From Rhabdobacter roseus (GTDB taxonomy: Bacteria; Bacteroidota; Bacteroidia; Cytophagales; Spirosomataceae), in the NCBI RefSeq assembly GCF_014202275.1, contig NZ_JACHGF010000003.1, forward strand, positions 434,001 through 498,000: a stretch of 64,000 nt of DNA, in the 5' to 3' direction. Shown piece by piece: positions 26,046-35,855 of this stretch (positions are counted from its first letter, which is position 1; every line of letters starts with the position of its first letter). The translations under genes were made by a program, and so were the position numbers. The notes beneath the pieces were generated by a model, which had not been told where the DNA came from, searched no databases, and saw nothing but the letters and a program-made list of their open reading frames with translations.

Positions 26046-27014
26046 TCAGAGCCGGAATAACTTTTTCGCGTTCTCGTACAGAATTTTTCTTTCAATGGCC
26101 TTCGTGGGCGCGAGTCTACGAATCGCCGCGATGGTTTGGGCTCCCTGGCAGTTGGGTCCGTGCCCGAACGCATCCAGGCAATCACTCCCGTACAGGAGCT
26201 TGTCCTGGTGGCGCTCCAGGAAGCCCCGCGCGTGCTCCTCATCGCGCAGCAGGGCGTTCAGGCCCGACCCGGCCGACATATCACCGTACAGGTTGGGGTA
26301 CTTGCTGAGCAGGCGGTCGGTCAGGCCCCCGGCCGTTACCTTGGCTTTGGGATACAGTACGTTTTGGTCCTGATGGTTTTTGTCAATGTTGGCCCACCAG
26401 GTTTGGGCGTGCCCGATAAAATTCACCTGGGGGTACTTTTCCAGCATGGTATGAAAGCGGTAGAAATCGTAGTTGTACATGGTGTACTGCCAGTGCATCA
26501 GCACGGGTACCCGGTAGGTTTGGGCTAGCTCGTAGATCCGCTGCATTTCGGGCGCATCGCACTCGAGGCCAAACTTGGACTCACCGATAATGGGCGCTCC
26601 CAGCTTGAGGTACTTTTCAATTTCCTGCACGGCCTCCGGCAAATCAGGTACTTCGTTTGCGCCAAAGGTGAACTGCCCGGGGTACTTTTGGGCCAGGCCG
26701 TAGCAGGCTTCGTTGCCACTGCACTTGGCCTGTAAGCCGTTGGAAATTCCTTTGTGCGTAGAAAAACCAAAGGCGGGAGTACCAGCGGGCAGCAAAAAGG
26801 TAGTGGTGACGCCCATGGCCTGCTGGTGCGCGATCAGCTGCTCGTGGGTCCGGCCCATGTAGTCGGTATGCTGGTGAATGTCGATGATGGGTTCAGCCTG
26901 AGTTCCTTCCCGCTTTTCAAAGGGTAGTTTGAAGGTAGCTCCGGCCAGCATTAGACTGGTGCTGGCTAAAAAGCCCCGGCGCGTGAGGAAGGACGACGAT
27001 TTCTCTGTATTCAT
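26046..27014 (-). CDS. Tat-exported amidohydrolase family protein
   Basis: A 322-residue TIM-barrel metal hydrolase. The Tat-type signal is TRRGFLASTSLMLAGATF. The metal-binding start of the barrel is IIDIHQHTDYMGRTHEQL. Later landmarks are VPVLMHWQYTMYNYDFY, NFIGHAQTWWA and KLLYGSDCLDAFG, matching the amidohydrolase_2 (dicarboxylate lactonase/decarboxylase-like) branch. It probably hydrolyses a ring or lactone intermediate outside the cytoplasm. It is in the operon, 16 bp after the ceramidase-like gene. Confidence 0.85.
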   Translation of the reverse strand: MNTEKSSSFLTRRGFLASTSLMLAGATFKLPFEKREGTQAEPIIDIHQHTDYMGRTHEQLIAHQQAMGVTTTFLLPAGTPAFGFSTHKGISNGLQAKCSGNEACYGLAQKYPGQFTFGANEVPDLPEAVQEIEKYLKLGAPIIGESKFGLECDAPEMQRIYELAQTYRVPVLMHWQYTMYNYDFYRFHTMLEKYPQVNFIGHAQTWWANIDKNHQDQNVLYPKAKVTAGGLTDRLLSKYPNLYGDMSAGSGLNALLRDEEHARGFLERHQDKLLYGSDCLDAFGHGPNCQGAQTIAAIRRLAPTKAIERKILYENAKKLFRL

Positions 27015-27030
27015 GGTGTAATCGGGTGGG

Positions 27031-28410
27031 TTAATGGGTAGGTACTCCGGCCTTTTGCGCTACTTTCACAATTTCAGCTAAAATGGTTGCCTCGATGGAC
27101 GCCTGCCAGGGCGCGGGTAGTCCGTACACCATCTGGGACGTAGCCCCTTCGTAGCCTCCTTCCTGCAACACGGTGGCCGAAGGAATGTACCCCATCACGT
27201 CGTTGGAGTAGGCCATCACAAAGGTACCTGGACCCAACAGTTGCTTGATCTTGATCGCGTACTCCACCACCACTTCGCCCCCCAGGCTCACCAGGGGTTG
27301 GTCGCCCAGCCGCCATACCTGGATCGGGTAAGGGTAGTTTGTTTGGAAAGTCTCTCCTTTTTTGAGGTTCGTCCGCATCCGGTTGGCCCAGCGCTTGTAG
27401 TACTCCACCGAGGTGGAGCTAGCCAGCTGGGTCAGTTCTTCCTCGGTGGGAGCCTTAGCCAGCGCCAGGTCTACCTCCGAATACGCCATCGCCAACGTGG
27501 GCGCTAGCGGCCGCATGGGGTCTTCCAGCACGCGCTCCACGGCGGCGGCCAGTTCGCGGCCGTACTGCCGCGCCAGGGGCACGGTGTGGCGGGGCAATGG
27601 ATTCTGGTCTCCGGCGGCTCCCTGAAAAAACATCGCCAAGGTACCCGGATGCGCCTTTTCAAGCTCCAGCTGGGCAAAACCCACGTAGTCGCCCGACCAC
27701 TGGTAGAGGTCCAGCACCACGGGGTGGCAGGCGTAGCCAAAGGCCACGGCCTTCAGCTCGCCTTTGGCACCAAGTACCTTCAATACCGGCACGGCGTAGT
27801 CGTTGGGGCCTCGTAGCTCCGGCACCCGCGCCAGGGTAGCGGCATTGTTGTTGCGCCGGTTTACCTGAAACCGCGTCACGCCGCTTTCGGCGTGGAGGGT
27901 TACGGGCTCCAGGGTACGCAGCGCCTGCCCTACCAGCGCCACAAGCTGGTCTTCCAGCAGGCGGGAGTAGCGGCTGATGCGGCGGCGCTGCTCGTCGTCC
28001 AGCGGGTAGATGTCCGAGAGGGCATTTTCCAGCACGGGTCCCGAGTGCGTATGCGATGAGTTCAGAATCACCTGTGCCTTCGTCAACGCAAAACGCGCCT
28101 GCAACCGCGCCCGGATCGTGTCCGAGACGCCCTTGGGAAAGCCCAGCAGGTCGGTCGTGACTAGCACGGCCCGCTGGCCGGTGGCATCTTCCAGCACCAG
28201 TACCTTGGCCCACAGGTCGTGAAGTACCCCCTCCGAGGGGCGGCTACGCACGGCAAAGCCCGCCATCCAAAGGGATTCTTTGGGCGTAATGACGGCCCGC
28301 GCTACGCCCGCCTTCCAACCCCCAGGTACCTGAGCCTCGGCCGGACAGGTACCTACAAGTACCCAAAGCAGCGCCAAACTGAGCGCTAAAAACGTAGCTC
28401 GTTTTCTCAT
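27031..28410 (-). CDS. neutral ceramidase-like secreted hydrolase
   Basis: A 459-residue exported protein (signal TFLALSLALLWVLVGTCPAEAQ) with the neutral/alkaline ceramidase N-terminal domain: AGVARAVITPKESLWMAGF, VLVTTDLLGFPKGVSD and the zinc/catalytic segment NSSHTHSGPVLENALSD. In this branch of environmental Bacteroidota the domain occurs in carbohydrate clusters, and the true substrate is often not a ceramide. Its start codon overlaps the stop of the upstream aminotransferase gene by 4 bp (ATGA), showing tight translational coupling. Confidence 0.87.
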   Translation of the reverse strand: MRKRATFLALSLALLWVLVGTCPAEAQVPGGWKAGVARAVITPKESLWMAGFAVRSRPSEGVLHDLWAKVLVLEDATGQRAVLVTTDLLGFPKGVSDTIRARLQARFALTKAQVILNSSHTHSGPVLENALSDIYPLDDEQRRRISRYSRLLEDQLVALVGQALRTLEPVTLHAESGVTRFQVNRRNNNAATLARVPELRGPNDYAVPVLKVLGAKGELKAVAFGYACHPVVLDLYQWSGDYVGFAQLELEKAHPGTLAMFFQGAAGDQNPLPRHTVPLARQYGRELAAAVERVLEDPMRPLAPTLAMAYSEVDLALAKAPTEEELTQLASSTSVEYYKRWANRMRTNLKKGETFQTNYPYPIQVWRLGDQPLVSLGGEVVVEYAIKIKQLLGPGTFVMAYSNDVMGYIPSATVLQEGGYEGATSQMVYGLPAPWQASIEATILAEIVKVAQKAGVPTH

Positions 28411-29798
28411 TTCTGGCTGGTACTTTTAAGCTGCTCCGCGTTTTTGTGTATTTTCACTATAGCCGAAGCGATGGCTTCCATGTCCGAGCGGCTACCCAGC
28501 AGCATGTTTTGCGTAAACCACACGGCTTCGCGGCACAGCTGGTTGTTTTGGGGGCAGTGGTTGCGCTCGTTGTACTTTTTTATATCCAATAACTCTTTGG
28601 GATAAACCGCCTGATAGGCCTTGGTCGCGAAGGTATCTTGCAGGAAAGGCTGGGTGTTCAGCACGGTGTAGCCGCTGGAGCAAGGTACCCCTTCGGCGCG
28701 CAGCGCTTTCAGAAACCCATCGCGTGACAACCCCTTGAAACCATCCGCCTTGTACCGAAACGGAAAGAGGTGGAACGCCCCCCGGGTGACGTTGTCGTAG
28801 AGCCGGTACGGCACTATACCCGGAATATCCTTGATCATGGACTTGAGGTATTCCGCGTTTTCGTGGCGGGTGGTCGTCTGGGCGTCCAGGCGTTTGAGCT
28901 GCGCCAGGCCGATGGCCGCCTGGTACTCCGTGAAGCGCAGCTTGGTGCCCTGCATCACACTCCCGGCTCCTACCGCACCCACGGCGGTACCGTAGGGGTT
29001 GCCAAAGTTGGTATAGGAAAAGCAGCGGTCCATGAAAGCGTCGTCGTTGCTCACCACCGCGCCACCTTCGCCGATGGCCAGGTTCTTGGAATTCTGAAAA
29101 CTAAAGCAGCCCGCGTGGCCAAGGCTGCCTACTTTCTGCTTTTTGTATTCGGCCAAATGCGCCTGGCAGGCGTCTTCGATCACCACCAGGTTGTGTTTTT
29201 TGGCAATGGCCAGGATCGGGTCCATGTCGCAGGGGAGCCCCAGGATGTGTACCGGCACAATGGCTTTGGTGCGGGAGGTAATTTTGGCTTCGATCTTTTT
29301 GGGGTCCATCTGAAAAGTCTCCGGATCGACGTCCACAAACACCGGCAACGCGCCGTTGGAAAGTACCGCCGTGACGGTAGCAATAAACGTGTAGGGCGGC
29401 ACCAGTACCTCGTCGCCCGCCTGAATGTGGAGCTGAGATAGGGCGGTCACCAGGGCATTGGTGCCGTTCACTACCGCCAGGCAGCGCTGGGTACCTACGG
29501 CACTGGCCCATTCCTTTTCAAACTCCGTCACGACGTTGGCGCGCGACCACACCCCACTCCGAACGACCTCCAGCAGGCGTTTTTCGTCCGTTTCGGGGTT
29601 CCACTGCGGCCATTTCGGCCACTGTAGTTCGCTCCAGGCCGACGGCCCACCCAGCAACGCGGGCTGCGGGGTCGTTTCCAGCGCTTTGGCCAGTACCGGA
29701 GCGGACAAGCCCGAGGCCACGACGGTTCCCAGACCCGCCAGGGCATTTCGTTTGATAAACTCCCGACGGGAGACGTGATTCTTCAGGGTACTTTTCAT
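28407..29798 (-). CDS. DegT/DnrJ/EryC1/StrS aminotransferase with Tat signal
   Basis: A 463-residue PLP-dependent enzyme of the sugar-aminotransferase fold. The N-terminus is a clear Tat signal (VSRREFIKRNALAGLGTVVASGL), unusual because classic DegT enzymes are cytoplasmic. Family landmarks are AVVNGTNALVTALSQLHI, GDEVLVPPYTFIATVTAVL, VVIEDACQAHLAEYKKQKVG and the PLP lysine region CFSFQNSKNLAIGEGG (NSKN). It may act on an aminated sugar or cyclitol imported or processed by the cluster. The stop codon overlaps the start of the ceramidase-like gene. Confidence 0.88.
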   Translation of the reverse strand: MKSTLKNHVSRREFIKRNALAGLGTVVASGLSAPVLAKALETTPQPALLGGPSAWSELQWPKWPQWNPETDEKRLLEVVRSGVWSRANVVTEFEKEWASAVGTQRCLAVVNGTNALVTALSQLHIQAGDEVLVPPYTFIATVTAVLSNGALPVFVDVDPETFQMDPKKIEAKITSRTKAIVPVHILGLPCDMDPILAIAKKHNLVVIEDACQAHLAEYKKQKVGSLGHAGCFSFQNSKNLAIGEGGAVVSNDDAFMDRCFSYTNFGNPYGTAVGAVGAGSVMQGTKLRFTEYQAAIGLAQLKRLDAQTTTRHENAEYLKSMIKDIPGIVPYRLYDNVTRGAFHLFPFRYKADGFKGLSRDGFLKALRAEGVPCSSGYTVLNTQPFLQDTFATKAYQAVYPKELLDIKKYNERNHCPQNNQLCREAVWFTQNMLLGSRSDMEAIASAIVKIHKNAEQLKSTSQK

Positions 29799-29820
29799 GC
29801 GGCAAAAAGGATCATGGGTT

Positions 29821-30735
29821 TTATTCGGTAATGGTAATGTCTACGTGTTTCACCACTTCTTTTCGTTGGTCAATGTTGGCATTCTGGGCCACGAAGGTGG
29901 CTTTATAGGTACCGGGTCGGGTGTAGGTATAGGTGTAGCTTTCCAGCCGCGCGCCGGTATTGCCCTTGATGCCCACGGGGCGGTCGGGGCCCAGGGTTAC
30001 GTTCTCCCAGGGGAGGGGCGCACTGATGGCCCAGATCTCCGAGGCCGGGTCGCTGCCCGTGCTGTTTTCGTTAGCCAGAAAGGTCACGCGGGCCGTGGTG
30101 GCCGACGAGCGCGCCGCCGAAGTACCTACCAGCCGCAGCCCCGCCGTGAACATATCGGCCGCCGTCACAGTACCGATGGCCGTGGTACTTTGCAGCGTCA
30201 GGCCCTGAATCATCCAGGTGCGGGCGGCCCCGTGGTCGGCCTGCGGTTTGGTAGTATACTTAAAAGCTACGTAAAGGGGCTTCCCAGGTACCATCAAATC
30301 CGAAATGCTTTTGGCCGTGGAGCTGGTAAACGAAGCCGAGGTACCCAGGGTGAATCGCGACGTGATGTCGGTCCAGCTGGCGGCTTGAACGCTGGCCGGA
30401 TCGGCGTAGTTTCCGTTGAAATCCGACGAAGCCAGTACAGACAGCTGATTGGCCTGGGTACCTCCGGTGACCGCCGACGTAAACGTCAGGGTACCTCCCG
30501 TGGCTTTCTCGGTCCGGCCTTCCTTCTTTTCGTATTGTTTCAGCGGCTCTCCCGAATAGAACGAGATCAGCCCGGCATCACCCGCAAACTGAAACGTGAC
30601 CGGCCGCCCGGCTTGTAAGGTACCGGTAACCGCAGGTACCTCGAAGTCCGGCGTGCCGCCGTTTACGTCTAATTCATTTTGGCAGGAGGCCAACCCCAAA
30701 GCGGCCCCTACTAGGCAACAGAGTATGCGTTTCAT
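29821..30735 (-). CDS. DUF5017-like surface lipoprotein
   Basis: A 304-residue lipoprotein (LVGAALGLASC, lipid cysteine about residue 18). The mature protein is beta-rich: an N-terminal Ig/PKD-like stretch (VTFQFAGDAGLISFYSGEP), a central domain and a C-terminal PKD-like strand set (YTYTYTRPGTYKATFVAQNA). The SEPLKQY-type motif after the cysteine and the place right after susD suggest a SusE/F-like glycan-binding or DUF5017 protein at the cell surface. The ligand is unknown. Confidence 0.75.
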   Translation of the reverse strand: MKRILCCLVGAALGLASCQNELDVNGGTPDFEVPAVTGTLQAGRPVTFQFAGDAGLISFYSGEPLKQYEKKEGRTEKATGGTLTFTSAVTGGTQANQLSVLASSDFNGNYADPASVQAASWTDITSRFTLGTSASFTSSTAKSISDLMVPGKPLYVAFKYTTKPQADHGAARTWMIQGLTLQSTTAIGTVTAADMFTAGLRLVGTSAARSSATTARVTFLANENSTGSDPASEIWAISAPLPWENVTLGPDRPVGIKGNTGARLESYTYTYTRPGTYKATFVAQNANIDQRKEVVKHVDITITE

Positions 30736-30765
30736 ATCTAAAATTCGTTTAAATCTGATTTATAC

Positions 30766-32580
30766 TTAGTTCCAGCCTTCATTTTGCGTCATGGCCCGGT
30801 TGAGGGTTAGCTCGCGGGTGGGAATGGGCCAGATGACATGGCGCTCCGTCACGTCCCGAAACCGCTGCAGGTAGCTGGGATTTCCCACATCCTGCGCAAT
30901 CCTATCGGCCACTTCGTGCAGCGCCTGCACAAAAATGCCCCAGCGGATCAAGTCGTGTCGGCGCAGCCCTTCGGTATTGAGCTCCCGCAGGCGTTCCTCC
31001 TGCAAAAACCACAGAAAACTACCCTTGGAAGCCGTAGCCGAAGCGGGTACGTCGGCGTCGGTGGGAGTATACACAGTAGCGGTAGCCGTGGCTCCACTGC
31101 CACCCCCACCACTCAGGGTAATCGTGGGCGCGGAAGTATAACTACCCGTTTTGGCCCCAATGACGGCATCCGGCGCAAACACCAGGCCCGTCACGCGGCC
31201 GCCCTCTACCGTAGCCGTGGCCACGGCTCCGCCCGTGCCGCTAAAGGTCACCGTCGGGGCCGAAGTATAGCCGCTCCCGCCGTTGGTGATGGTCACCTCC
31301 TTGATGCCCTTCGACCACGCCCGGCGCCGCACCAGATTCACGGCCTCTACGGCTTCGGCGGTAGGCCCGTTGAGGTGATTCACCGCCTCGGCGTACATCA
31401 GGAGTACGTCGGCAAAGCGCAGGATCGGCCAGTTCTGAGGGCTGGTATTGGCATTCTGGGGCAAAAGCGTTTCGTACTCGCGGCGGTACTTGCCGGTATT
31501 GATCAGGTACACCCCCGCGCGGGTGGGGGGATCCACGAAGGTTTTGGCTCCGCGCTCACCGGTGGTATTATATCTAAAATTAGGAATACTCCAAGGCTTG
31601 CGCAGGTCACCATTTTCGAAGGCGTCGTACAGCTTGCCGGTTACGTTCAGGTAGGCCACCGAGGTACCCGTATTGGGGTTGGAAGAGGCCGGGGCGTTGA
31701 TCCGGGCGTTGTTGCCGGACATGGAATAGGCGTCGGCGCCGTTACCCCAAAACTCCGCTTCCCAGATACTCTCCCTGATGTCGTACTCATCGCGGGCAAT
31801 TTTGATGAAAATATCGGCATAGCTGGGGTTGAGCTGGTGACCCGCCGTGGCGTCATCGATCACCATTTTGGCCCATTTTCGCGCGTCTTCGTACTTGCTT
31901 TCGTCCCGCACCGGCTGGCCTGCCATGTGCAGGCACACCCGCGCCAGTAGGCCCCGCACCGCCGACTTACTCACCCGACTGCCATGCCCGTAGGTACTGA
32001 TGGGCGCCACCAGCGCCTCGGCCTGCTCCATGTCCCGGAGCACTGCGTCGTACACTTCCTTAGCCGAAGACCGGGCTACGTCTACCGCCTCCACCGAGGC
32101 CGTAGGCTCCAGCAGGAGCGGTACTCCTCCAAAGCTTTGCACTAGCAAGAAGTGGTAATACCCCCGCAAGAAAAGCGCTTGCCCGCGCACCCGGTCCCTG
32201 ATTTCCTGCCGGATGGACGCGTTGTTGTCGATGTTCTTCAGCAACAAATTGGCGCGCGCAATGCCGCTGTAGCAGCCGTTCCAGTAGCCTTCGATGGTAC
32301 TGTTGGTGGCGGTGTAGTCGTAGGTGAAGGGGTAGTTGATCAGCGTTGCGCGGTTGATGTACGACTCGTCGCCTTCGAAGCCGTTGAGGTACACGATCCC
32401 GCCCCGATAAAGATTATTGTGGCTCAGGATGTTGTAAACACCCGCCAGGGCGGCTTCCAGCTCCGCTTCGGTGTTATAGTAGTTGGCCGGAGCCAGGAAG
32501 TCCGTCGGGGTTGTTTCCAGAAAATCCTCACAGGAACTCAGGGTGAAGAGTACGGTCAGTATCAAGAGTATCTTTTTCAT
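30766..32580 (-). CDS. SusD/RagB family outer-membrane nutrient-binding lipoprotein
   Basis: I place the start at the ATG at 32580, which gives 604 residues beginning with a lipoprotein signal (ILLILTVLFTLSSC); the open frame extends further upstream but is not signal-like. SusD features include FLETTPTDFL, the TPR-like helical region (RGQALFLRGYYHFLLVQSFG, GVPLLLEPT) and the C-terminal LRELNTEGLRRHDLIRWG. An unusual insertion at about residues 429-503 holds two GSGYTSAPTVTFSG-type repeats. SusD lids cap SusC transporters and bind the incoming ligand. The gene lies 28 bp after susC. Confidence 0.93.
   Translation of the reverse strand: MKKILLILTVLFTLSSCEDFLETTPTDFLAPANYYNTEAELEAALAGVYNILSHNNLYRGGIVYLNGFEGDESYINRATLINYPFTYDYTATNSTIEGYWNGCYSGIARANLLLKNIDNNASIRQEIRDRVRGQALFLRGYYHFLLVQSFGGVPLLLEPTASVEAVDVARSSAKEVYDAVLRDMEQAEALVAPISTYGHGSRVSKSAVRGLLARVCLHMAGQPVRDESKYEDARKWAKMVIDDATAGHQLNPSYADIFIKIARDEYDIRESIWEAEFWGNGADAYSMSGNNARINAPASSNPNTGTSVAYLNVTGKLYDAFENGDLRKPWSIPNFRYNTTGERGAKTFVDPPTRAGVYLINTGKYRREYETLLPQNANTSPQNWPILRFADVLLMYAEAVNHLNGPTAEAVEAVNLVRRRAWSKGIKEVTITNGGSGYTSAPTVTFSGTGGAVATATVEGGRVTGLVFAPDAVIGAKTGSYTSAPTITLSGGGGSGATATATVYTPTDADVPASATASKGSFLWFLQEERLRELNTEGLRRHDLIRWGIFVQALHEVADRIAQDVGNPSYLQRFRDVTERHVIWPIPTRELTLNRAMTQNEGWN
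31060..31300 (-). repeat. two GGSGYTSAPT-type repeats inserted within SusD
   Basis: Inside the susD frame, two related units (GGSGYTSAPTVTFSGTGG and TGSYTSAPTITLSGGGGSG, each followed by an ATATV strand) lie between the RRRAW helix and the conserved EERLREL segment. Homologous SusD proteins usually have a short loop there. Confidence 0.75.
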
Positions 32581-32608
32581 TGTTGTTGCTCGGTGAATGG
32601 TTGTCTTC

Positions 32609-35600
32609 CTAAAAAGTGGCGTTGAGGCCAAACAGCACGGTACGCGCCTGCGGGTAGGCCGAGAAATCGAAGCCCGGCGTTAGCACCGAGTTGCGGGCCG
32701 ATACCTCGGGGTCCATGCCGGAGTACCTGGTCCAGGTCAGCAGGTTTTGGGCAGACATCGTCAGGCTGAGATTGGCAATCGAAAGCTTACTCACGATCCG
32801 CTGCGGAATGCTGTAGCTCAGCGCCAGGGTTTTGAGCCGCAGGTACGACCCGTCCTCAAGTACCCGCGACGAATGGTACCCGATGGGGCCCTGTCCGCCC
32901 GCCCGGTAGTTGGCGTTGGTTTGGTTTTCGGGCGACCAGCGGTTCACGTAGCTGGCAAACTGGTTCATCTCGTGGCGGCCGTTGCTGTTGCCTTCGAAGG
33001 TCAGGCGGTTGGCGTTGTAGATCTGGTTGCCGTAGGACCACTGAAAGAAAGCATCCAGGCTAAATCCTTTGTAGGTAAAACTGTTGGAAAAACCACCCGT
33101 ATGAATAGGCTGTCCGCGGCCAATCACAATCATGTCCAGGCTGTTCACAACGCCGTCGCCGTTGGTATCCTGGTACTTGATGTCGCCGGGCTGGATGGCC
33201 GTCCGGGCGTTGCCGTTGGTGGGTAGCTCGTTGCGAAGTACGTACACGCCGGGGGCCGGATTGAGGAAATCCTCGTACTGGTACACGCCGTCAAACACGT
33301 AGCCGTAAAACATCCCGGCGGGCTGGCCGATGGCGGAGACATACAGCGGCGCAGAAAATTGGGATTCAAACGAAACGGAATTTTGCAGGAGCTGCTGGCC
33401 CTCGGTCAGCTCCAGGATCTGGTTTTTGTTGAAGCTGATGTTGAAATTGCTCCGCCAGCTAAAATCCTTTTTGGCCATATTGACCGTGAACAGACTCAGC
33501 TCAATTCCCTCGTTTTTTAGTTTACCAATGTTTTTAAAAGCCGACGAAAAACCCGAGCTCGTGGGTAGGTCGGCCCGCAGCAGCAAGTCGTTGGTTATTT
33601 TTTGGTACAAATCCACCGTCAGCTCCACGCGGTTCCGGAACAGCCCCAGGTCGTAGCCCAGGTCCATCTGAGCCGTTTTCTCCCAGCGCAGGTTTTGGTT
33701 GGCCATGTTGGCGGGGTTGATGGCCGAGGTAGGTGTGCCGTTGTTATAGGAATAGCCGTTGATGGTTTGGCTGAGCCGCTCCGTCCAGTCGAAGTCACCC
33801 ACGCGGTTGTTGCCCGTTACGCCGTAGCTGAAGCGCAGTTTGGAGTTGGATATAAGGGTACTTGATTTCAGGAAATCCTCGTTGGACATGTTCCAGGCCA
33901 CGGCTGCCGACGGAAAGTACCCCCAGCGGTTCTGGGGCGCAAACTTGGAGGAGCCGTCGCCGCGGAAGGTCACCGTGAGCAGGTACTTGGACTGGTGGTT
34001 AAAATTGGCCCGACCGAAAAACGATGCCAGCGTGTTGGCACTTGAGTAGGCTGTGCCCGAGTAAGGTACCCCTTCGTCCAGGCCGTTCATGATGAGCCCC
34101 TCGTTGGGTAGGTTCTGCGCGGCAAAGCCATAGCCTTCGGTTTTGGTACTTTGCAACGAAAAGCCGCCTACTACGTTTAAGGTGTTTTGCGCGTTGAGCT
34201 CCTTGTGGTAGGTCAGGGTATTTTCGCTGGACCACACGTTGATCTCGCCGTAGCTCACCGAGCCATTGACGCCGCGCACGTTGTTGGGGTTGAGGGGGCT
34301 GCCCTGGGGCGTGTTGCTGTTGTAGTAGCGGTCGGCGCGGTTGATGCGGCTATTGGTAATACCGGTGAGCCGGAGCGTGAGGGCATCGGTGATGGCATAG
34401 CTCAGGTACCCGTTGGCCGAAAAATCCGTCGACACGTCTTTGGTATAATCATTCTGGACGGTTACCAGGGGGTTCAGGCGCACGTCGGAGGCGGTGATGT
34501 TGGCCGGGTCGGCGATTTCATCCACCAGATCAAACTCACTGCCCGACAAAGGCCGGTACGCCCACACCCGAAACCACAGGTAGGTGGAGATGGAGGAAGA
34601 GCCCGGATTGGACGCCACGGGCTGGCCGAAAGTATTGAGCTTGCTGTAATTGACGGTCACGCCCGTTTTTACTTTATCGTTGATGGTCTGGTCCAGCGTG
34701 AAGCGGCCCTGGTACCGGCCGTAGTTGGTATTGATCACCACGCCCTGCTGGTCCACCACCGAGCCCGAAAGCGAGTACTGCGTTTTGTCAGTACCGCCCC
34801 GGATGGCCAGGTTGTTGATGGTCATGCCGCCGCGCCGAAGTACCTGGTCCTGCCAGTCTACGGCGGGCTCGTTGCGGTACGTCTCCAGGGTGCGCCCTTC
34901 GGTAAAGTACCTTTCGGCGGTGATCTCGGGACGGCGCTCGTACTGGTACTTGATGAATTCGTAGGGATTCATCATGTCAATGGTTTTACGTACCTCCTGA
35001 AATCCGTAGGAGGTATTCAGCGTCACGACGGGCCGCCCGCTCTTGCCACGCTTGGTCTCGATCACGATCACGCCGTTGGCCGCCCGGGAGCCGTAAATGG
35101 CCGTGGCGGAGGCATCCTTCAGGATGTTCATGGATTCAATTTCTTCCGGATTGATGGCCGCCGCATTGGGGTTCTCGACCGGGAAGCCGTCGATGACGTA
35201 CAGGGGCGAATTATTCTGCGTGAGCGAGTTAGCGCCCCGAATGATGATGTTGGGGGCCGAGCCCGGCTGGCCGTCGTTGGCCGATACCTGCACGCCCGCT
35301 ACGCGCCCGGCCAGGGCGTCAGAGAAGGAAGTGACAGGCGCTTTCACGAGCTCATCTACCCTCACCTGCCCCACCGAGCCGGTCAGGTCGGTTTTCCGTA
35401 CCGACCCGTACCCAACTACCACCACTTCGTTGAGGTTGGCGTCGCCGGGCTTCAGGCTCACCTGCAGGGTACTTCGGTTCCCCACGGCTTCCTCGTAGGT
35501 TTCGTAGCCTACGAAGGAAAACACCAGAATATCCTCGGGCCGGGCGGAAAGCCTGAACGCGCCGTCCTTGTCGGTGGAGGTACCCGTCAATGTACCCTTA

Positions 35601-35758
35601 ATCAGGATGTTGGTGCCGGGAATGGCCTCTTTACTTTGAGCGTCCAGAACGCTCCCCGTTATTTCTCGTGCTTCCTGGGCGAAGGCCGTGCTGCACCTCA
35701 GGAACATTAGCGTTGCCAGCAAAAGGGCAAAGAATCTTGGACATCGGGAGTTTTGCAT
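32609..35758 (-). CDS. SusC/RagA family TonB-linked outer-membrane transporter
   Basis: A 1049-residue TonB-dependent transporter. After a signal peptide comes a carboxypeptidase-like regulatory domain (REITGSVLDAQSKEAIPGTN, about 32-110), the NEVVVVGYGSVRKTDLTGSV box, a plug with IIIRGANSLTQNNSPLYVIDG and the SusC signature (SMNILKDASATAIYGSRAAN). A large beta-barrel ends in an aromatic strand (RTVLFGLNATF). It imports a nutrient across the outer membrane with SusD as lid. No glycoside hydrolase is encoded nearby, so the substrate is probably small or unusual. It is first in the operon, downstream of a perfect palindromic operator. Confidence 0.96.
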   Translation of the reverse strand: MQNSRCPRFFALLLATLMFLRCSTAFAQEAREITGSVLDAQSKEAIPGTNILIKGTLTGTSTDKDGAFRLSARPEDILVFSFVGYETYEEAVGNRSTLQVSLKPGDANLNEVVVVGYGSVRKTDLTGSVGQVRVDELVKAPVTSFSDALAGRVAGVQVSANDGQPGSAPNIIIRGANSLTQNNSPLYVIDGFPVENPNAAAINPEEIESMNILKDASATAIYGSRAANGVIVIETKRGKSGRPVVTLNTSYGFQEVRKTIDMMNPYEFIKYQYERRPEITAERYFTEGRTLETYRNEPAVDWQDQVLRRGGMTINNLAIRGGTDKTQYSLSGSVVDQQGVVINTNYGRYQGRFTLDQTINDKVKTGVTVNYSKLNTFGQPVASNPGSSSISTYLWFRVWAYRPLSGSEFDLVDEIADPANITASDVRLNPLVTVQNDYTKDVSTDFSANGYLSYAITDALTLRLTGITNSRINRADRYYNSNTPQGSPLNPNNVRGVNGSVSYGEINVWSSENTLTYHKELNAQNTLNVVGGFSLQSTKTEGYGFAAQNLPNEGLIMNGLDEGVPYSGTAYSSANTLASFFGRANFNHQSKYLLTVTFRGDGSSKFAPQNRWGYFPSAAVAWNMSNEDFLKSSTLISNSKLRFSYGVTGNNRVGDFDWTERLSQTINGYSYNNGTPTSAINPANMANQNLRWEKTAQMDLGYDLGLFRNRVELTVDLYQKITNDLLLRADLPTSSGFSSAFKNIGKLKNEGIELSLFTVNMAKKDFSWRSNFNISFNKNQILELTEGQQLLQNSVSFESQFSAPLYVSAIGQPAGMFYGYVFDGVYQYEDFLNPAPGVYVLRNELPTNGNARTAIQPGDIKYQDTNGDGVVNSLDMIVIGRGQPIHTGGFSNSFTYKGFSLDAFFQWSYGNQIYNANRLTFEGNSNGRHEMNQFASYVNRWSPENQTNANYRAGGQGPIGYHSSRVLEDGSYLRLKTLALSYSIPQRIVSKLSIANLSLTMSAQNLLTWTRYSGMDPEVSARNSVLTPGFDFSAYPQARTVLFGLNATF

Positions 35759-35811
35759 AGAAGTAGTCGATAGTAGTACTAGGTTAATTGGTCAAGTAAT
35801 TGGTATAAAAA

Positions 35812-35835
35812 CGTAACGTGTACGTACACGTTACG
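35812..35835. promoter_or_regulatory. perfect 24-bp palindrome, candidate LacI-family operator
   Basis: Each half-site reads CGTAACGTGTAC and meets its exact inverse at a central CpG, the layout bound by LacI-family repressors. It lies 54 bp upstream of the susC start codon, in the only sizeable gap (about 97 bp) between the oxidoreductase gene and susC. Confidence 0.75.
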
Positions 35836-35855
35836 AACGCAAATAAAAGGTGGCG

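Noticed and set aside
34187-35710. 507-codon open frame antisense to susC
   Set aside because: It mirrors the SusC coding frame, a common effect in GC-rich DNA.
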